DNA of 64,000 bases from JALSHZ01 sp964614535 (GCA_964614535.1 CAZTOZ010000076.1:13406-77405); one strand, 5' to 3'; shown: positions 9,006 through 18,145, counted from the first letter of the stretch. Made by a program: numbers and translations. Notes: generated by a model from the sequence alone, not told the origin.

Positions 9006-10193
9006 GTGGAAGCCCAAAGCTTTTTTCTCTCCCTCTTGCTGATTCTGGTCACGGCCAGGCTGCTGGCGGAGATCGCCGTCCGCCTCGGCGCGCCGGCGGT
9101 CATCGGCGAACTGAGCGCCGGCATTCTCCTCGGTCCCAGCCTGCTCGGCTGGCTGGCACCGGACGAGGTGATCAGGCTGCTGGCCGAAGTCGGTATTCTG
9201 CTGCTGCTGTTCGAGGTCGGGCTGGAGACCGACATGCGCAAGCTGATGCGCACCGGACGCGCATCGTCGGCGGTGGCGCTGGGCGGCTTCGTCTTTCCGT
9301 TCCTGCTCGGCTACCTGCTGGCGTCACAGCTGTTCGGGCTCTCCACGCTGGTGTCGATGTTCATCGGCGGCGCGTTGACGGCGACCAGCATCGGCATCAC
9401 CGTCCGCGTGCTCAGCGACCTGCACCAGCGTCACAGCCGCGAGGGCCAGATCGTCCTCGGCGCCGCGGTGCTCGACGACGTACTCGGCGTCGTGCTGCTG
9501 GCATTGCTCTACGAATTTTCCGTCGGCGGGGGGATCACACTGGGCAATATCGGCCGGGTACTGATGTTCATCACGCTGTTCTTTCTTCTCGCCCCCATCG
9601 CCGCCCGGCTGATTTCCCTGCTGATCAAGCGATTCGACGACGTTACCGAGACACCGGGGCTGATCCCGACGGCAATGGTGTCGCTGGTGCTGTTGTTCGC
9701 CTGGTTGGCCCATGCCATGGGGGCACCGGAGCTGCTCGGCGGATTCGCCGCCGGTCTGGCGCTGTCGCGGCGCTTCTTCCTGCCGTTCGGCATCGCGCTG
9801 CACACCGATCCCCGCTTCTCCGAACGGATCGAGAACGAGATGCGGCCGATCATCCAGCTGTTCACGCCGATCTTCTTCGTCATGGTCGGGCTGTCGCTTG
9901 ACCTCAGGGCGATCGACTGGGGCTCGGCCTTCATCTGGAGCTTCTCACTGCTGTTCCTGCTGGTGGCCGTCATCGGCAAGTTCGCCGGCGCGGCCTTCAC
10001 CCGGGAGCCGCTGAAACGCAAGATCATCATTGGCGTCGCCATGGTGCCCCGCGGGGAGGTGGGACTGATCTTCGCCGAACTGGGCCGCACCAGCGGTATC
10101 TTCGACAACGAAGTCTATGCCGGCATGATCATCGTCATTGCCCTGACCACGTTGCTGCCACCGTTCCTGCTGAAGTGGCTCTATCGCGGCTAG
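9006..10193 (+). CDS. CPA2 family cation:proton antiporter
   Basis: 395 aa, about 12 hydrophobic segments, starting with GTG at 9006. Features of the NhaA/KefB-like fold are visible: GELSAGILLGPSLLG (residues about 33-47), LLFEVGLETD (about 70), GAAVLDDVLGVVLLA with the paired acidic residues of the ion site (about 150-165), and a second repeat with FFVMVGLSLDL. There is no C-terminal TrkA-N domain, so it is closer to the short NapA/GerN-like Na+(K+)/H+ exchangers than to full KefB/C. Last gene of the sulP operon. It may recycle the cation that drives the SulP transporter. Confidence 0.9.
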   Translation: MEAQSFFLSLLLILVTARLLAEIAVRLGAPAVIGELSAGILLGPSLLGWLAPDEVIRLLAEVGILLLLFEVGLETDMRKLMRTGRASSAVALGGFVFPFLLGYLLASQLFGLSTLVSMFIGGALTATSIGITVRVLSDLHQRHSREGQIVLGAAVLDDVLGVVLLALLYEFSVGGGITLGNIGRVLMFITLFFLLAPIAARLISLLIKRFDDVTETPGLIPTAMVSLVLLFAWLAHAMGAPELLGGFAAGLALSRRFFLPFGIALHTDPRFSERIENEMRPIIQLFTPIFFVMVGLSLDLRAIDWGSAFIWSFSLLFLLVAVIGKFAGAAFTREPLKRKIIIGVAMVPRGEVGLIFAELGRTSGIFDNEVYAGMIIVIALTTLLPPFLLKWLYRG

Positions 10194-10263
10194 CCCGGAT
10201 ATCTCCCATGGGCGCCACGATGCCCTGCCGGGGCCTCGTCCAGCGGCCGTCGCGGGGAAAGCG

Positions 10264-11268
10264 CTAGCGCTGCTGGCACATCCACTGCCAGGCGGTGTCG
10301 ATGATCTGGTCGAGCGCGGTGAAACTCGGCTGCCAGCCCAGCACCTCTTTCGCCCTCGCGGCCGACCCCACCAGCGCCGGCGGATCCCCCGGGCGCCGCG
10401 GTGAAACCCGATAGTCGATCGGCGCCCCCGTCACCCGGCGGCAGACATCGATCACCTCGAACACCGAGAAACCGTTGCCGTTCCCCAGGTTGTAGGCCTC
10501 GGCACCGAGCGGCTCGCCATCGCAGAGGCGCTCCATCGCGGCCAAATGGGCCGCGCACAGATCCTCCACATGGATGTAGTCGCGCACACAACTGCCATCG
10601 GGGGTATCGAAATCGTCACCGAAGACCGCCAATGTGGTGTCGGCCGGCTCGCCGCCGTCGAGCACCCGCGCGGCCTCCTGCAACACCAGCGGAATCAGAT
10701 GGGTCTCTGGATCGTGCCGCTCCCCCAGTTCCCCTTCGGCATCGCAGCCGGCCGCATTGAAGTAGCGCAGCGAAACACTGTTCAGGCCACAGGCGCTGGC
10801 GTAGTCGGCCAGCACCTGCTCGATCATCAGCTTGCTCCGCCCATAGGGGTTGATCGGGCGCTGCGGCGCCTGCTCGGTGATCGGAATCTCATCCGGAACG
10901 CCATAGGTGGCACAGGTGGAGGAGAACACCAGCTTGTCCACCCCGTGATCCAGCATGGTGTGGATCAGGTTGAGCGCGCCCTGCACATTGTTGTGGTAGT
11001 AGAGGCGGGGATGTTGCATCGACTCGCCAACATAGGCGAGCGCCGCAAAATGCATCACCACATCGATGGAATGCTCGGTGAACAGGCGATCCAGCGCCGC
11101 GGCATCGAGCAGATCGGCGACCACCAGCAGGCCTTCCGGCACCGCATCGGCAAACCCGCGGGAGAGATTATCGATAACGACGACACGATGCCCCGCGCCG
11201 CGCAATGCCTTGACCATGTGCGAGCCGATGTAACCCGCGCCCCCGGTCACCAGTACCGTCCTGTTCAT
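10264..11268 (-). CDS. galE: UDP-glucose 4-epimerase
   Basis: 334 aa, cytosolic. Interconverts UDP-glucose and UDP-galactose with tightly bound NAD. Motifs: VTGGAGYIGSH at residues 7-17, SSTCATYG (Ser of the triad), YGRSK (Tyr-x3-Lys), and the GalE-type LRYFNAAGCD. The length equals the family norm. Single gene, convergent with the antiporter (70-base gap) and divergent from the hydrogenase operon. It probably supplies galactose for surface polysaccharide. Confidence 0.96.
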   Translation of the reverse strand: MNRTVLVTGGAGYIGSHMVKALRGAGHRVVVIDNLSRGFADAVPEGLLVVADLLDAAALDRLFTEHSIDVVMHFAALAYVGESMQHPRLYYHNNVQGALNLIHTMLDHGVDKLVFSSTCATYGVPDEIPITEQAPQRPINPYGRSKLMIEQVLADYASACGLNSVSLRYFNAAGCDAEGELGERHDPETHLIPLVLQEAARVLDGGEPADTTLAVFGDDFDTPDGSCVRDYIHVEDLCAAHLAAMERLCDGEPLGAEAYNLGNGNGFSVFEVIDVCRRVTGAPIDYRVSPRRPGDPPALVGSAARAKEVLGWQPSFTALDQIIDTAWQWMCQQR

Positions 11269-11628
11269 CCCTAGTCCTCAATGGTAGAAAATTGGTAGCT
11301 CGCGGCGGCATACGTGACAATCGATCGGCCTCGTCCCGGATCGCCTCCTCCCAGCCGGGTGTCGAGGAATGCGGATTCCCGACACCTGTCTGATCGGACA
11401 ACGTCAGCCGCCAGAGGTTCGGCCGGCGACAGCCATGACCACCGGCCCATCACCCTCCCGTACCACAACGCCCATGTCGCCAGACGAGACAGCCCAGGAT
11501 GGATGGGAAACAAACCGCCTGGCCGTTCACCTGACCCACCCCGATGCTGTATGGCTGAATCGATCGGGGCCCCCTATACTTTCCCCAGGGGCAACGCCCC
11601 GGACATCGGGCGACCGTCACGACGAACC
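11269..11628. other. Intergenic region between galE and hydrogenase operon (360 bp)
   Basis: Divergent promoter region. On the plus strand TATACT at 11575-11580 is a possible -10 about 50 bases before the hydrogenase start, but no good -35 precedes it. No FNR-type TTGAT-N4-ATCAA site was seen. The open frame that runs through here into the hydrogenase beta gene is not supported as coding. Confidence 0.45.
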
Positions 11629-12714
11629 ATGGATCAGCCGCTTTTTCTGCCGCGCGACCACTTCGACCAGCTGATCGAACAGCTGGGTACGGCGGGCTAT
11701 CGATGCCTCGGCCCCATGGTGAGGGACGGCGTCATCGTCTACCGGCCGATCGGCACCAGCCGTGAGCTTCCCCGGGGCATCGGCGACGACCAGGCGCCAG
11801 GGCGCTACCGCCTGACCGCCAACGCCAGCCGCCACTGGTTCGACTGGGCCAACGGGCCGCAGGCACTCAAGCCCCTCACCTTCGCGCCGCGCGAAACGCT
11901 GTGGCGGGCCAGACGCGACGACCAGGGCCGGCTCGAATTCATCGAAACCATTCCCGAGGTCGAAAAACAGGCCGTCATCGGCGTGCGCGCCTGCGATCTG
12001 GCGGCGTTGGCGCTGCAGGACCGCCATTTCAAGGACGACCCCCACTATCGGGCGCGCCGGGCGGCACTGTTGCTGGTGGCGGTCCACTGCAACCGACCTG
12101 CCGCCACCTGCTTCTGCCACGCCACCGGCGACGGGCCGCGGGCCACCAGCGGTTTCGACATCGCGCTGCACGAGCTGGACGACGGTTTCCTGCTGGAGAC
12201 CGGCAGCCGCCGGGGAGAGAGCATCGCCGCGACGCTGCCACTGCGCGACAGCACCGCCCCCCAGCGGCGGGCGGCCGCACAGGCGACCGCGGCCGCCATC
12301 GAGGCACAATCCCGCAAACACCCCCTGCCCAATCTGCAGGCCCCGCTGCCGGCGCGGCTGGACCACCCCCGCTGGGACACCATCGCCAACCGCTGCCTCG
12401 ACTGTGGCAACTGCACCGCCGTCTGCCCCAGTTGCTTCTGCCATCGCCAACGGGACGAGGCCACGCTGGACGGCAGCAGCAGCGACCATCTGCGAGAGTG
12501 GGATTCCTGCTTCACCCGTGGCCACAGCTACATTCACGGCGTGGTGATCCGCGCCACGACGGCCCAGCGCTATCGTCAATGGCTGCTTCACAAACTGCTC
12601 TTCTGGCACGACCAGTATGGACGCAGCGGCTGCGTCGGCTGCGGGCGCTGCATCACCTGGTGTCCGGCCGGGATCGATCTGACGGAGGAGGTCCATGCAC
12701 TCGTCGCCGACTGA
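11629..12714 (+). CDS. hyhB: Hydrogenase/sulfhydrogenase beta subunit, 4Fe-4S dicluster protein
   Basis: 361 aa. Electron-transfer subunit of a cytosolic group 3b-type [NiFe] hydrogenase. The N-terminal half is the domain shared with anaerobic sulfite-reductase subunit A and HydB, including IGVRACDLAAL near residue 120. Two [4Fe-4S] cysteine sets lie at the C-terminal third: CLDCGNCTAVCPSC and CVGCGRCITWCPAG. It passes electrons between the FAD/2Fe-2S subunit and the hydrogenase small subunit. The start at 11629 (MDQPLF) was chosen because the upstream 105 codons show no homology. It overlaps the gamma gene by 20 bases. The symbol follows the archaeal/bacterial group 3b naming. Confidence 0.9.
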   Translation: MDQPLFLPRDHFDQLIEQLGTAGYRCLGPMVRDGVIVYRPIGTSRELPRGIGDDQAPGRYRLTANASRHWFDWANGPQALKPLTFAPRETLWRARRDDQGRLEFIETIPEVEKQAVIGVRACDLAALALQDRHFKDDPHYRARRAALLLVAVHCNRPAATCFCHATGDGPRATSGFDIALHELDDGFLLETGSRRGESIAATLPLRDSTAPQRRAAAQATAAAIEAQSRKHPLPNLQAPLPARLDHPRWDTIANRCLDCGNCTAVCPSCFCHRQRDEATLDGSSSDHLREWDSCFTRGHSYIHGVVIRATTAQRYRQWLLHKLLFWHDQYGRSGCVGCGRCITWCPAGIDLTEEVHALVAD

Positions 12715-13537
12715 CCCCACCCCACTGACCGCCGAAGTGGTCGAACGAATCGATGAAACCAACGATGTCTTCACGTTGCGGCTACGTATCGCCGACGGAC
12801 ACAGAGGCAGCGCCTACCGCTTCCACCCCGGCCAGTTCAACCTGCTCTATCTCTACGGCGTCGGCGAGGTGCCGATTTCGATCGTCTCCGATAGACGGGA
12901 TCCGGCGCTACTCGACCACACCATCCGCAACGTCGGGCGCGTCACCGCCGGGCTGGCCCGGCTGCGTGCCGGCGACCACATCGGGCTGCGCGGCCCGTTC
13001 GGCCGTGGGTGGCCACTGCGGGCGGCGGAAGGACGGGATATCGTCATCGTCACCGGAGGACTCGGCTGCGCACCCTCGGTGGCCGTGATCCGGCACGTGC
13101 TGCGGCGACGTGAGCGCTACGGCCGTCTGACGATCATGCAGGGCGTCAAGCATGCCGACGACCTGCTGTGGCGCAGCCAGTACGAAGCCTGGGCCAGCGC
13201 GCCCGACACCCAAGTCTTTCTCGCGGCCGACCAGGCCGGCCCCGGCTGGCCCTGGCATAGGGGGCTGGTAACCTCGCTGTTCGACGAGGCAGAGCTGCGC
13301 GGCGATGGCTCGGTGGCGATGCTCTGCGGCCCAGAACCGATGATGCGCGCCGCCGCCGAGGGACTGCTGGCACGCAGTTTCGACGCCGGCGACCTGTGGT
13401 TGAGCATGGAACGCAACATGCAGTGCGCTGTCGGCCGCTGCGGCCATTGCCAGTTCGGTGCCCTTTTCGTTTGCCGCGACGGCCCGGTCTTCTCCTATCC
13501 CGAACTGCGCCCGCTGCTGGGCTCGAGGGGGTTCTGA
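12695..13537 (+). CDS. hyhG: Hydrogenase gamma subunit, FAD/NAD(P)-binding with 2Fe-2S
   Basis: 280 aa. Ferredoxin-reductase-like flavoprotein linking the hydrogenase to NAD(P)H. It shows an FAD-binding barrel (RFHPGQFNLLYL near residue 45), a nucleotide-binding lobe (VTGGLGCAPSVAVI, residues about 115-130), CGPEPMM, and a C-terminal [2Fe-2S] cysteine cluster in MQCAVGRCGHCQ plus a further Cys in LFVCRD, as in PyrK/HydG relatives. Its start lies inside the beta gene, and the small-subunit gene follows after 2 bases, so translation is coupled. Pyridine-nucleotide preference cannot be settled by eye. Confidence 0.9.
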   Translation: MHSSPTDPTPLTAEVVERIDETNDVFTLRLRIADGHRGSAYRFHPGQFNLLYLYGVGEVPISIVSDRRDPALLDHTIRNVGRVTAGLARLRAGDHIGLRGPFGRGWPLRAAEGRDIVIVTGGLGCAPSVAVIRHVLRRRERYGRLTIMQGVKHADDLLWRSQYEAWASAPDTQVFLAADQAGPGWPWHRGLVTSLFDEAELRGDGSVAMLCGPEPMMRAAAEGLLARSFDAGDLWLSMERNMQCAVGRCGHCQFGALFVCRDGPVFSYPELRPLLGSRGF

Positions 13538-13539
13538 CG

Positions 13540-14346
13540 ATGGCCGGACCGACACGACCGCGGGTCGCCGTGCACAAGTTCAGCTCGTGCGATGGCTGCC
13601 AGCTCGCTTTCCTCAACCTTGGCGAGGCGCTGTTGACGCTGAACGAGCTGGTGGAGATCCGCCATTTCGTCGAGGCGGGCAACTACGACCCCGATGCCCC
13701 TGTCGACATCGCTTTCGTCGAAGGCAGCATCTCCACGCCGGAGGAGGCCGAACGCATCGAGGCCGTCCGCGCGAACAGCCGCTGGCTCGTCACCATCGGC
13801 GCCTGCGCCACCGCCGGCGGACTGCAGGCGCTGCGCAATCTGAACGACAGCAACGACACCTGGCGCGGCGCCATCTACGCCCGCCCCGAATATATCGACA
13901 CCCTCGACCACGCCGAGCCGGTCGGCCAGCATGTCGAGGTGGATCTCGCCCTGTGGGGCTGTCCGATCGACCAGCGGCAACTGGTGGCCACGATCAGGGA
14001 TCTGCTCTTCGGCGTCACGCCGGCGTTTCCCGAGGAGCGGGTCTGTCTGGAATGCAAGCGCCGACACGCCGTCTGCATCATGGTGACACAACAGAAACCC
14101 TGCATGGGGCCGGTCACGCAAACCGGCTGTGGCGCCCTCTGCCCCCGCTTCGGGCGTGACTGCTATGCCTGCTTCGGGCCGGCTGAAAACGCCGCCACGG
14201 ACGCACTGGCGGCGATCTTCCGCCGTTTTGGCCTCGACCCACGGCAGATCGCCCACCGTTTCCTCTTCATCAACAACCAGGCCGAACCGTTTACAACCGC
14301 CGGCAAGGCGATTCTGCCCATGGGACTCTATCGCAGCGATGAGTGA
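13540..14346 (+). CDS. hyhS: [NiFe] hydrogenase small subunit, group 3b type
   Basis: 268 aa, with no twin-arginine signal, so cytosolic. Proximal-cluster motif SSCDGCQ at residues 16-22, then GACATAGG. Several later cysteines (ECKRRHAVC, CMGPVTQTGCGALC, CYACFGP) match ligands of three [4Fe-4S] clusters. The open frame runs 48 codons upstream into the gamma gene. The ATG at 13540 has a GAGGGGG Shine-Dalgarno and matches the usual family start. Its last 8 bases overlap the large-subunit gene. Confidence 0.93.
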   Translation: MAGPTRPRVAVHKFSSCDGCQLAFLNLGEALLTLNELVEIRHFVEAGNYDPDAPVDIAFVEGSISTPEEAERIEAVRANSRWLVTIGACATAGGLQALRNLNDSNDTWRGAIYARPEYIDTLDHAEPVGQHVEVDLALWGCPIDQRQLVATIRDLLFGVTPAFPEERVCLECKRRHAVCIMVTQQKPCMGPVTQTGCGALCPRFGRDCYACFGPAENAATDALAAIFRRFGLDPRQIAHRFLFINNQAEPFTTAGKAILPMGLYRSDE

Positions 14347-15637
14347 AGACCGCCCGATTCGCATCCACGTACCCGCCATCACCCGCGTCGAAGGCGAAGG
14401 CGCGCTGCACCTGGAGATCGACGGTGGCCAGATCACCCGGCTGACGCTCGAAATCTTCGAGCCACCACGCTTTTTCGAGAAATTTCTCGAGGGCCGCACG
14501 CCCCAGGAGGTCATCGACATCGTCGCGCGCATCTGCGGCATCTGCCCCGTGGCCTATCAGGTGACAGCGGTGCAGGCCATCGAAAAAGCGTTCGGCATCC
14601 AACCGACCCCGTGGAGCGAAACGATGCGCCGCGTCCTCTACTGTGGCGAGTGGATTCAGAGCCACGCACTGCACATCCACATGCTGGCCGCCCCGGACTT
14701 TCTCGGCTTCGATACCGCCTTGCAGATGGGACAGAAGCACCCGGAGATTCTGCGCCGCGGGCTCCATCTACAGCGCATCGGCAACCGCCTGATCTGCCTG
14801 GGCGGCGCCCGCTCCGTCCACCCGATCGGCCTGCGCCCCGGCGGGTTCTTCCGCATCCCCGACCGCGCCGACATCGCGACACTCATCGACGAGCTGGAAA
14901 CGGTACTGCCGCAAGCCGAGGAACTGGTCGAATGGGCCGCCAGCCTGCCACTGCCCGCCACGGCGCAGCGATTCCTCTGCGTCGCGCTGCAGGAACCGCA
15001 TCGCTATGCCATCCATCGTGGCGAGATCGTCACCAGCACCGGCCTGCGGCTGACCAGCGACGACTACGAAAACCATTTTCGGGAACATCAGGTGCCCCAC
15101 TCCACCGCACTCTGGTCGCTGCTCGATGGCCAGCCCTATCTGGTCGGTCCGCTGGCACGAATCAATCTCGGCTTCGACACCCTGCCCGAAGCCACCCGCC
15201 GGCTGGCCGCGGACGCCGGCATCCACTTTCCGAGCCAAAACCCCTACCACGGTATCATCGCCCGCGCATTGGAGATCCACTTTGCGCTCGTCGAGGCACT
15301 CACGCTGCTGCGGACCCTGCCGCGGGCCGAACAATGCGACGAGGCATTCACGCCCATCGCCACCACCGCCACCGCCTGCAGCGAGGCGCCGCGCGGTCTG
15401 CTGTGGCACCGCTACGCCTTCCACGAGGACGGTAGCGTCGGTGAGGCCAGGATCGTCCCACCCACCAGCCAAAACCAAGCCCGGATCGAGCAGGATCTAC
15501 GCGAAGCCCTGCAACAATACGGCCTGGAACGGGACGCCGACGAGCTGCGTCGCCGGGCCGAAACGGTCATCCGTAACTACGACCCCTGCATCTCCTGCGC
15601 GACGCATTTCATCCGCATGGAGATCGACCGGGGCTGA
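14339..15637 (+). CDS. hyhL: [NiFe] hydrogenase large subunit, group 3b type
   Basis: 432 aa, catalytic subunit carrying the Ni-Fe(CN)2CO site. All four metal-binding cysteines are present: RICGIC (C66, C69) and DPCISC (C417, C420), followed by A-T-H423. Nine residues follow the His, consistent with a tail removed by a maturation endopeptidase. Neighbours and subunit set (beta, gamma, small, large in this order) indicate a bidirectional NAD(P)-linked hydrogenase, also called sulfhydrogenase in Pyrococcus. No hyp maturation genes or dedicated protease are in the window. The start at 14339 overlaps the small-subunit stop. Confidence 0.94.
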   Translation: MSEDRPIRIHVPAITRVEGEGALHLEIDGGQITRLTLEIFEPPRFFEKFLEGRTPQEVIDIVARICGICPVAYQVTAVQAIEKAFGIQPTPWSETMRRVLYCGEWIQSHALHIHMLAAPDFLGFDTALQMGQKHPEILRRGLHLQRIGNRLICLGGARSVHPIGLRPGGFFRIPDRADIATLIDELETVLPQAEELVEWAASLPLPATAQRFLCVALQEPHRYAIHRGEIVTSTGLRLTSDDYENHFREHQVPHSTALWSLLDGQPYLVGPLARINLGFDTLPEATRRLAADAGIHFPSQNPYHGIIARALEIHFALVEALTLLRTLPRAEQCDEAFTPIATTATACSEAPRGLLWHRYAFHEDGSVGEARIVPPTSQNQARIEQDLREALQQYGLERDADELRRRAETVIRNYDPCISCATHFIRMEIDRG

Positions 15638-15672
15638 GTAAGGCAGTTTCTGGGAAGTTCGCTCAAAAAACG

Positions 15673-16725
15673 TTAGGAAACGGCCGAAGAATATATCTTC
15701 TCTAATCGATCGATCGCCCGCCCGGCAATCTTCTTGGGGTCATCCATCAATGCGCTTTCAACGACTTGGTGTGGATTTTCCACCCACGCCTCAATCGCAA
15801 GATACAATGTTTGCAAATCATTGCAGTCGAAAGTGATGACACCATCAGGCCGATCGACCACATTGGAAGCAAACACCGCTTTTCCCTGAACCAAGGCCTC
15901 CCATATCGAGAGGGAATCTCCATCAGTTTGGGTGCAGCGGATATAGGCATCGGCGGCGCCCACCACCGGAACGAAATCCTCGCCATTTTCCAGGAACCAA
16001 ACGTTCGTCGGAATCATTTCTTCAGTCAATCCACTGAACATGCGATACCGACTGGTGGAATCCAGCACCACCAACCCCCATCGGGGTATTTTTTCGAAAA
16101 AACCTAGTAGAGAGCGGATGCCGTATATCTCTTTGCCATTCGAATGGTAATCGAGCGATGAACAGTTGGTGACGAACAGTATCTCAACGTTATTCCGGGC
16201 ATCACGCAATACAGCTGCCGCCTTGCCACTCAGTTCTCCATTGCCCGCCGGCGGAAGAAAGGCGCTCATCCGGTAGACATTGGAATGCAAAACCCCAACC
16301 GCTGCAAAACTATGCGCATTCAGTGTAATCACCGCATGAGCGAGTCGGAAAGTTAGGGTTTCAACGAAATTCCTGAAGCGTCCGTGTCTTCCAACATCAC
16401 CGTGGATGGTAATGATCGGACACACACCGAAAATCCGCAATATCACCAATACTCCCATGCGCCGGAGACTGTTGGAGATATGGACATGCGCCACATCTGC
16501 AAAGCGTGCAGCCTTAATCAAATCTTTCAACATCAACGTCTTGGTATTGACGAAGCCAAAAGCACGTCCCGCATGGCACAACCAGTGCAACAGCCGTTCG
16601 ACATGAACAGATACCCCTCCGCGCGGCGGTGGCAAAGGCCCAATGATCACGAGACGAGGTTTGAATTTGGCCGGTACAACACCGCATTTCGAATCGCCGT
16701 TCGGCTCAGGACTGAAACAAACCAC
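15673..16725 (-). CDS. Glycosyltransferase, GT-B fold (GT4-like), low-GC orphan
   Basis: 350 aa, GTG start at 16725 with an AAGGTGA ribosome-binding sequence. The N-terminus has the GT4-like opening IIGPLPPPRGGVSVHVERLL (residues about 26-45), VAHVHISNSLRR, and ITIHGD. The C-terminal half has DAYIRCTQTDGDSLSIWEALVQGKAVFAS, the acceptor-proof GT-B nucleotide-sugar site with its conserved acidic residue. Donor and acceptor are unknown. The gene is clearly richer in A+T than both neighbours, stands alone, and is convergent with the hydrogenase operon. That combination suggests horizontal acquisition. Confidence 0.82.
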   Translation of the reverse strand: MVCFSPEPNGDSKCGVVPAKFKPRLVIIGPLPPPRGGVSVHVERLLHWLCHAGRAFGFVNTKTLMLKDLIKAARFADVAHVHISNSLRRMGVLVILRIFGVCPIITIHGDVGRHGRFRNFVETLTFRLAHAVITLNAHSFAAVGVLHSNVYRMSAFLPPAGNGELSGKAAAVLRDARNNVEILFVTNCSSLDYHSNGKEIYGIRSLLGFFEKIPRWGLVVLDSTSRYRMFSGLTEEMIPTNVWFLENGEDFVPVVGAADAYIRCTQTDGDSLSIWEALVQGKAVFASNVVDRPDGVITFDCNDLQTLYLAIEAWVENPHQVVESALMDDPKKIAGRAIDRLEKIYSSAVS

Positions 16726-16861
16726 TGATCACCTTCGCTATGAAACTGGCTTGAAAAAGGAAGAACACCCTGGCCAGCCATCAGCCCAGCATGCCGGCAT
16801 TGGAAAATGGATTATTGGTTTCATTGGCGAACCGCCCAAAAACGGCTTCTTGGAAAGCGTA

Positions 16862-18145
16862 CTAGAGATTCATCACCAGCAACAACACGATGGCCACGAT
16901 GATCACCGAGACGATGAGCCAGTCCATCAGGTTCCAGACCCGTTTTCTCGGCGGCGGCAACAGGGATTCCTGACGGGCCAGTTCCTGGGGATCGAAGGCG
17001 GGCACGGAGACGGCGCTCTGCTGCGCCTCGGGCGCCGGTGCCGGCGCTGGACCGGTGCCCGACGGCTCTGCCCCGGCGGGCGCGGCATTGAGCTCGCGGG
17101 CGACGGTGCCGATGGGGTTTTCGTCGGCCAGATCGATCATGGCCTTGATCTGTTCGGTATTGGCTTGGTCGAGCGGCACCGCTTGCGCCACCTCGGCCTC
17201 GATGGCAGCGGCGGTCTGAATGGTATCGTCGGGATCGAAGCCGTCCTCCGCCTCGACGTCGATTCCCAGATCTTCCTGGCTGAGCAGCAACAGCGGGTCT
17301 TCCTCGCTCTCGGGGGCGCTGGCCAGCCGATAGTCGGGTTCTAGATCGAGGTTGATGTCGCTTTCGATCTCCAGCCCCAGCGACTCCAGAGCGGCTTCGT
17401 CGACGGGTTGGCCGTCATGCCGTGCATCAGCCGCCACGGGCGCTGCCTCGACATCCGCCACGGGCGCTGCCTCGACATCCGTCACGGCCGCGGGCGGCTC
17501 CTCCCCGTCGGCAGCGCCCGGGCTGGCCGCAACGGACACCCCCGCCTCGCCATCGGCCACGGGGCCAGCCGGCAGCACCGGTTCGCGAGGCCAGGTCTCA
17601 TCGGCGTCGAGGTCATCGTCCACCACGCGGGCGCCCGGTTCGGACTGACCGGCTTCCCCATCGTCGGCCTCGTCGATCGCCGGCGCCAACAGCCCGTCGC
17701 TAACAAGATAGAGCACCGCCGCCGTACCGAGGAACAGCAGCGCGAATCCCCACTGGAATCCCTGCGACAACAGCGCCGCCTGCGACAGCAGCGCCACCAC
17801 CCCGGCAACCAACACCGCGCGCGGATGCGGTTGGCGGTCGTTGATGAGCACGGCCAGCGCCAGCAGCGCCACCGCCATGACCAGCGCCAGCGCGCCCCAG
17901 GCGAAGCGGTATCCGGCCAGCATCTCGCCGATATAGGCGAAGTCGTCGAAATCGGCAACCTGCTGCGCTCGATCGAGGTTGGGCGAGTAGATGGCGGCGG
18001 CGATGAAGTCGGCGGCGAACCAGAGGAAACCCACCACGGTCGCGTAGAGCGCGCCGGCAATGAACAACGCGGTGAACCCGCGGCGGATCCTCGACCGCCT
18101 TTCCGTCCCCATTGCCGTGCGCTCGCCGCCCTGCCCCAACGTCAT
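16862..18145 (-). CDS. Uncharacterised membrane protein with long acidic linker
   Basis: 427 aa, no family recognised. Four predicted membrane helices in the first 165 residues. Then about 230 residues rich in Asp, Glu, Ala and Pro with low complexity, including an in-frame 24-bp duplication (EAAPVADV twice). A final helix (WLIVSVIIVAIVLLLVMNL) sits at the extreme C-terminus. A cluster rich in Leu/Asp (DPLLLLSQEDLGID) recurs in the linker. The ATG at 18145 overlaps the homoserine dehydrogenase stop (TGATG); GTG at 18148 is an alternative. Co-transcription with hom looks likely, but no functional link is evident. Confidence 0.75.
   Translation of the reverse strand: MTLGQGGERTAMGTERRSRIRRGFTALFIAGALYATVVGFLWFAADFIAAAIYSPNLDRAQQVADFDDFAYIGEMLAGYRFAWGALALVMAVALLALAVLINDRQPHPRAVLVAGVVALLSQAALLSQGFQWGFALLFLGTAAVLYLVSDGLLAPAIDEADDGEAGQSEPGARVVDDDLDADETWPREPVLPAGPVADGEAGVSVAASPGAADGEEPPAAVTDVEAAPVADVEAAPVAADARHDGQPVDEAALESLGLEIESDINLDLEPDYRLASAPESEEDPLLLLSQEDLGIDVEAEDGFDPDDTIQTAAAIEAEVAQAVPLDQANTEQIKAMIDLADENPIGTVARELNAAPAGAEPSGTGPAPAPAPEAQQSAVSVPAFDPQELARQESLLPPPRKRVWNLMDWLIVSVIIVAIVLLLVMNL
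17432..17479. repeat. 24-bp tandem duplication inside the membrane-protein gene
   Basis: Two perfect adjacent copies of a 24-base unit, beginning at 17432 and 17456. It is in frame and encodes an eight-residue Ala/Glu/Pro/Val repeat in the acidic linker. Confidence 0.9.

Noticed and set aside
11314..11628. N-terminal extension of the hydrogenase beta subunit (105 codons)
   Set aside because: Composition and lack of any homology show it is open by chance. The family start is the ATG at 11629.
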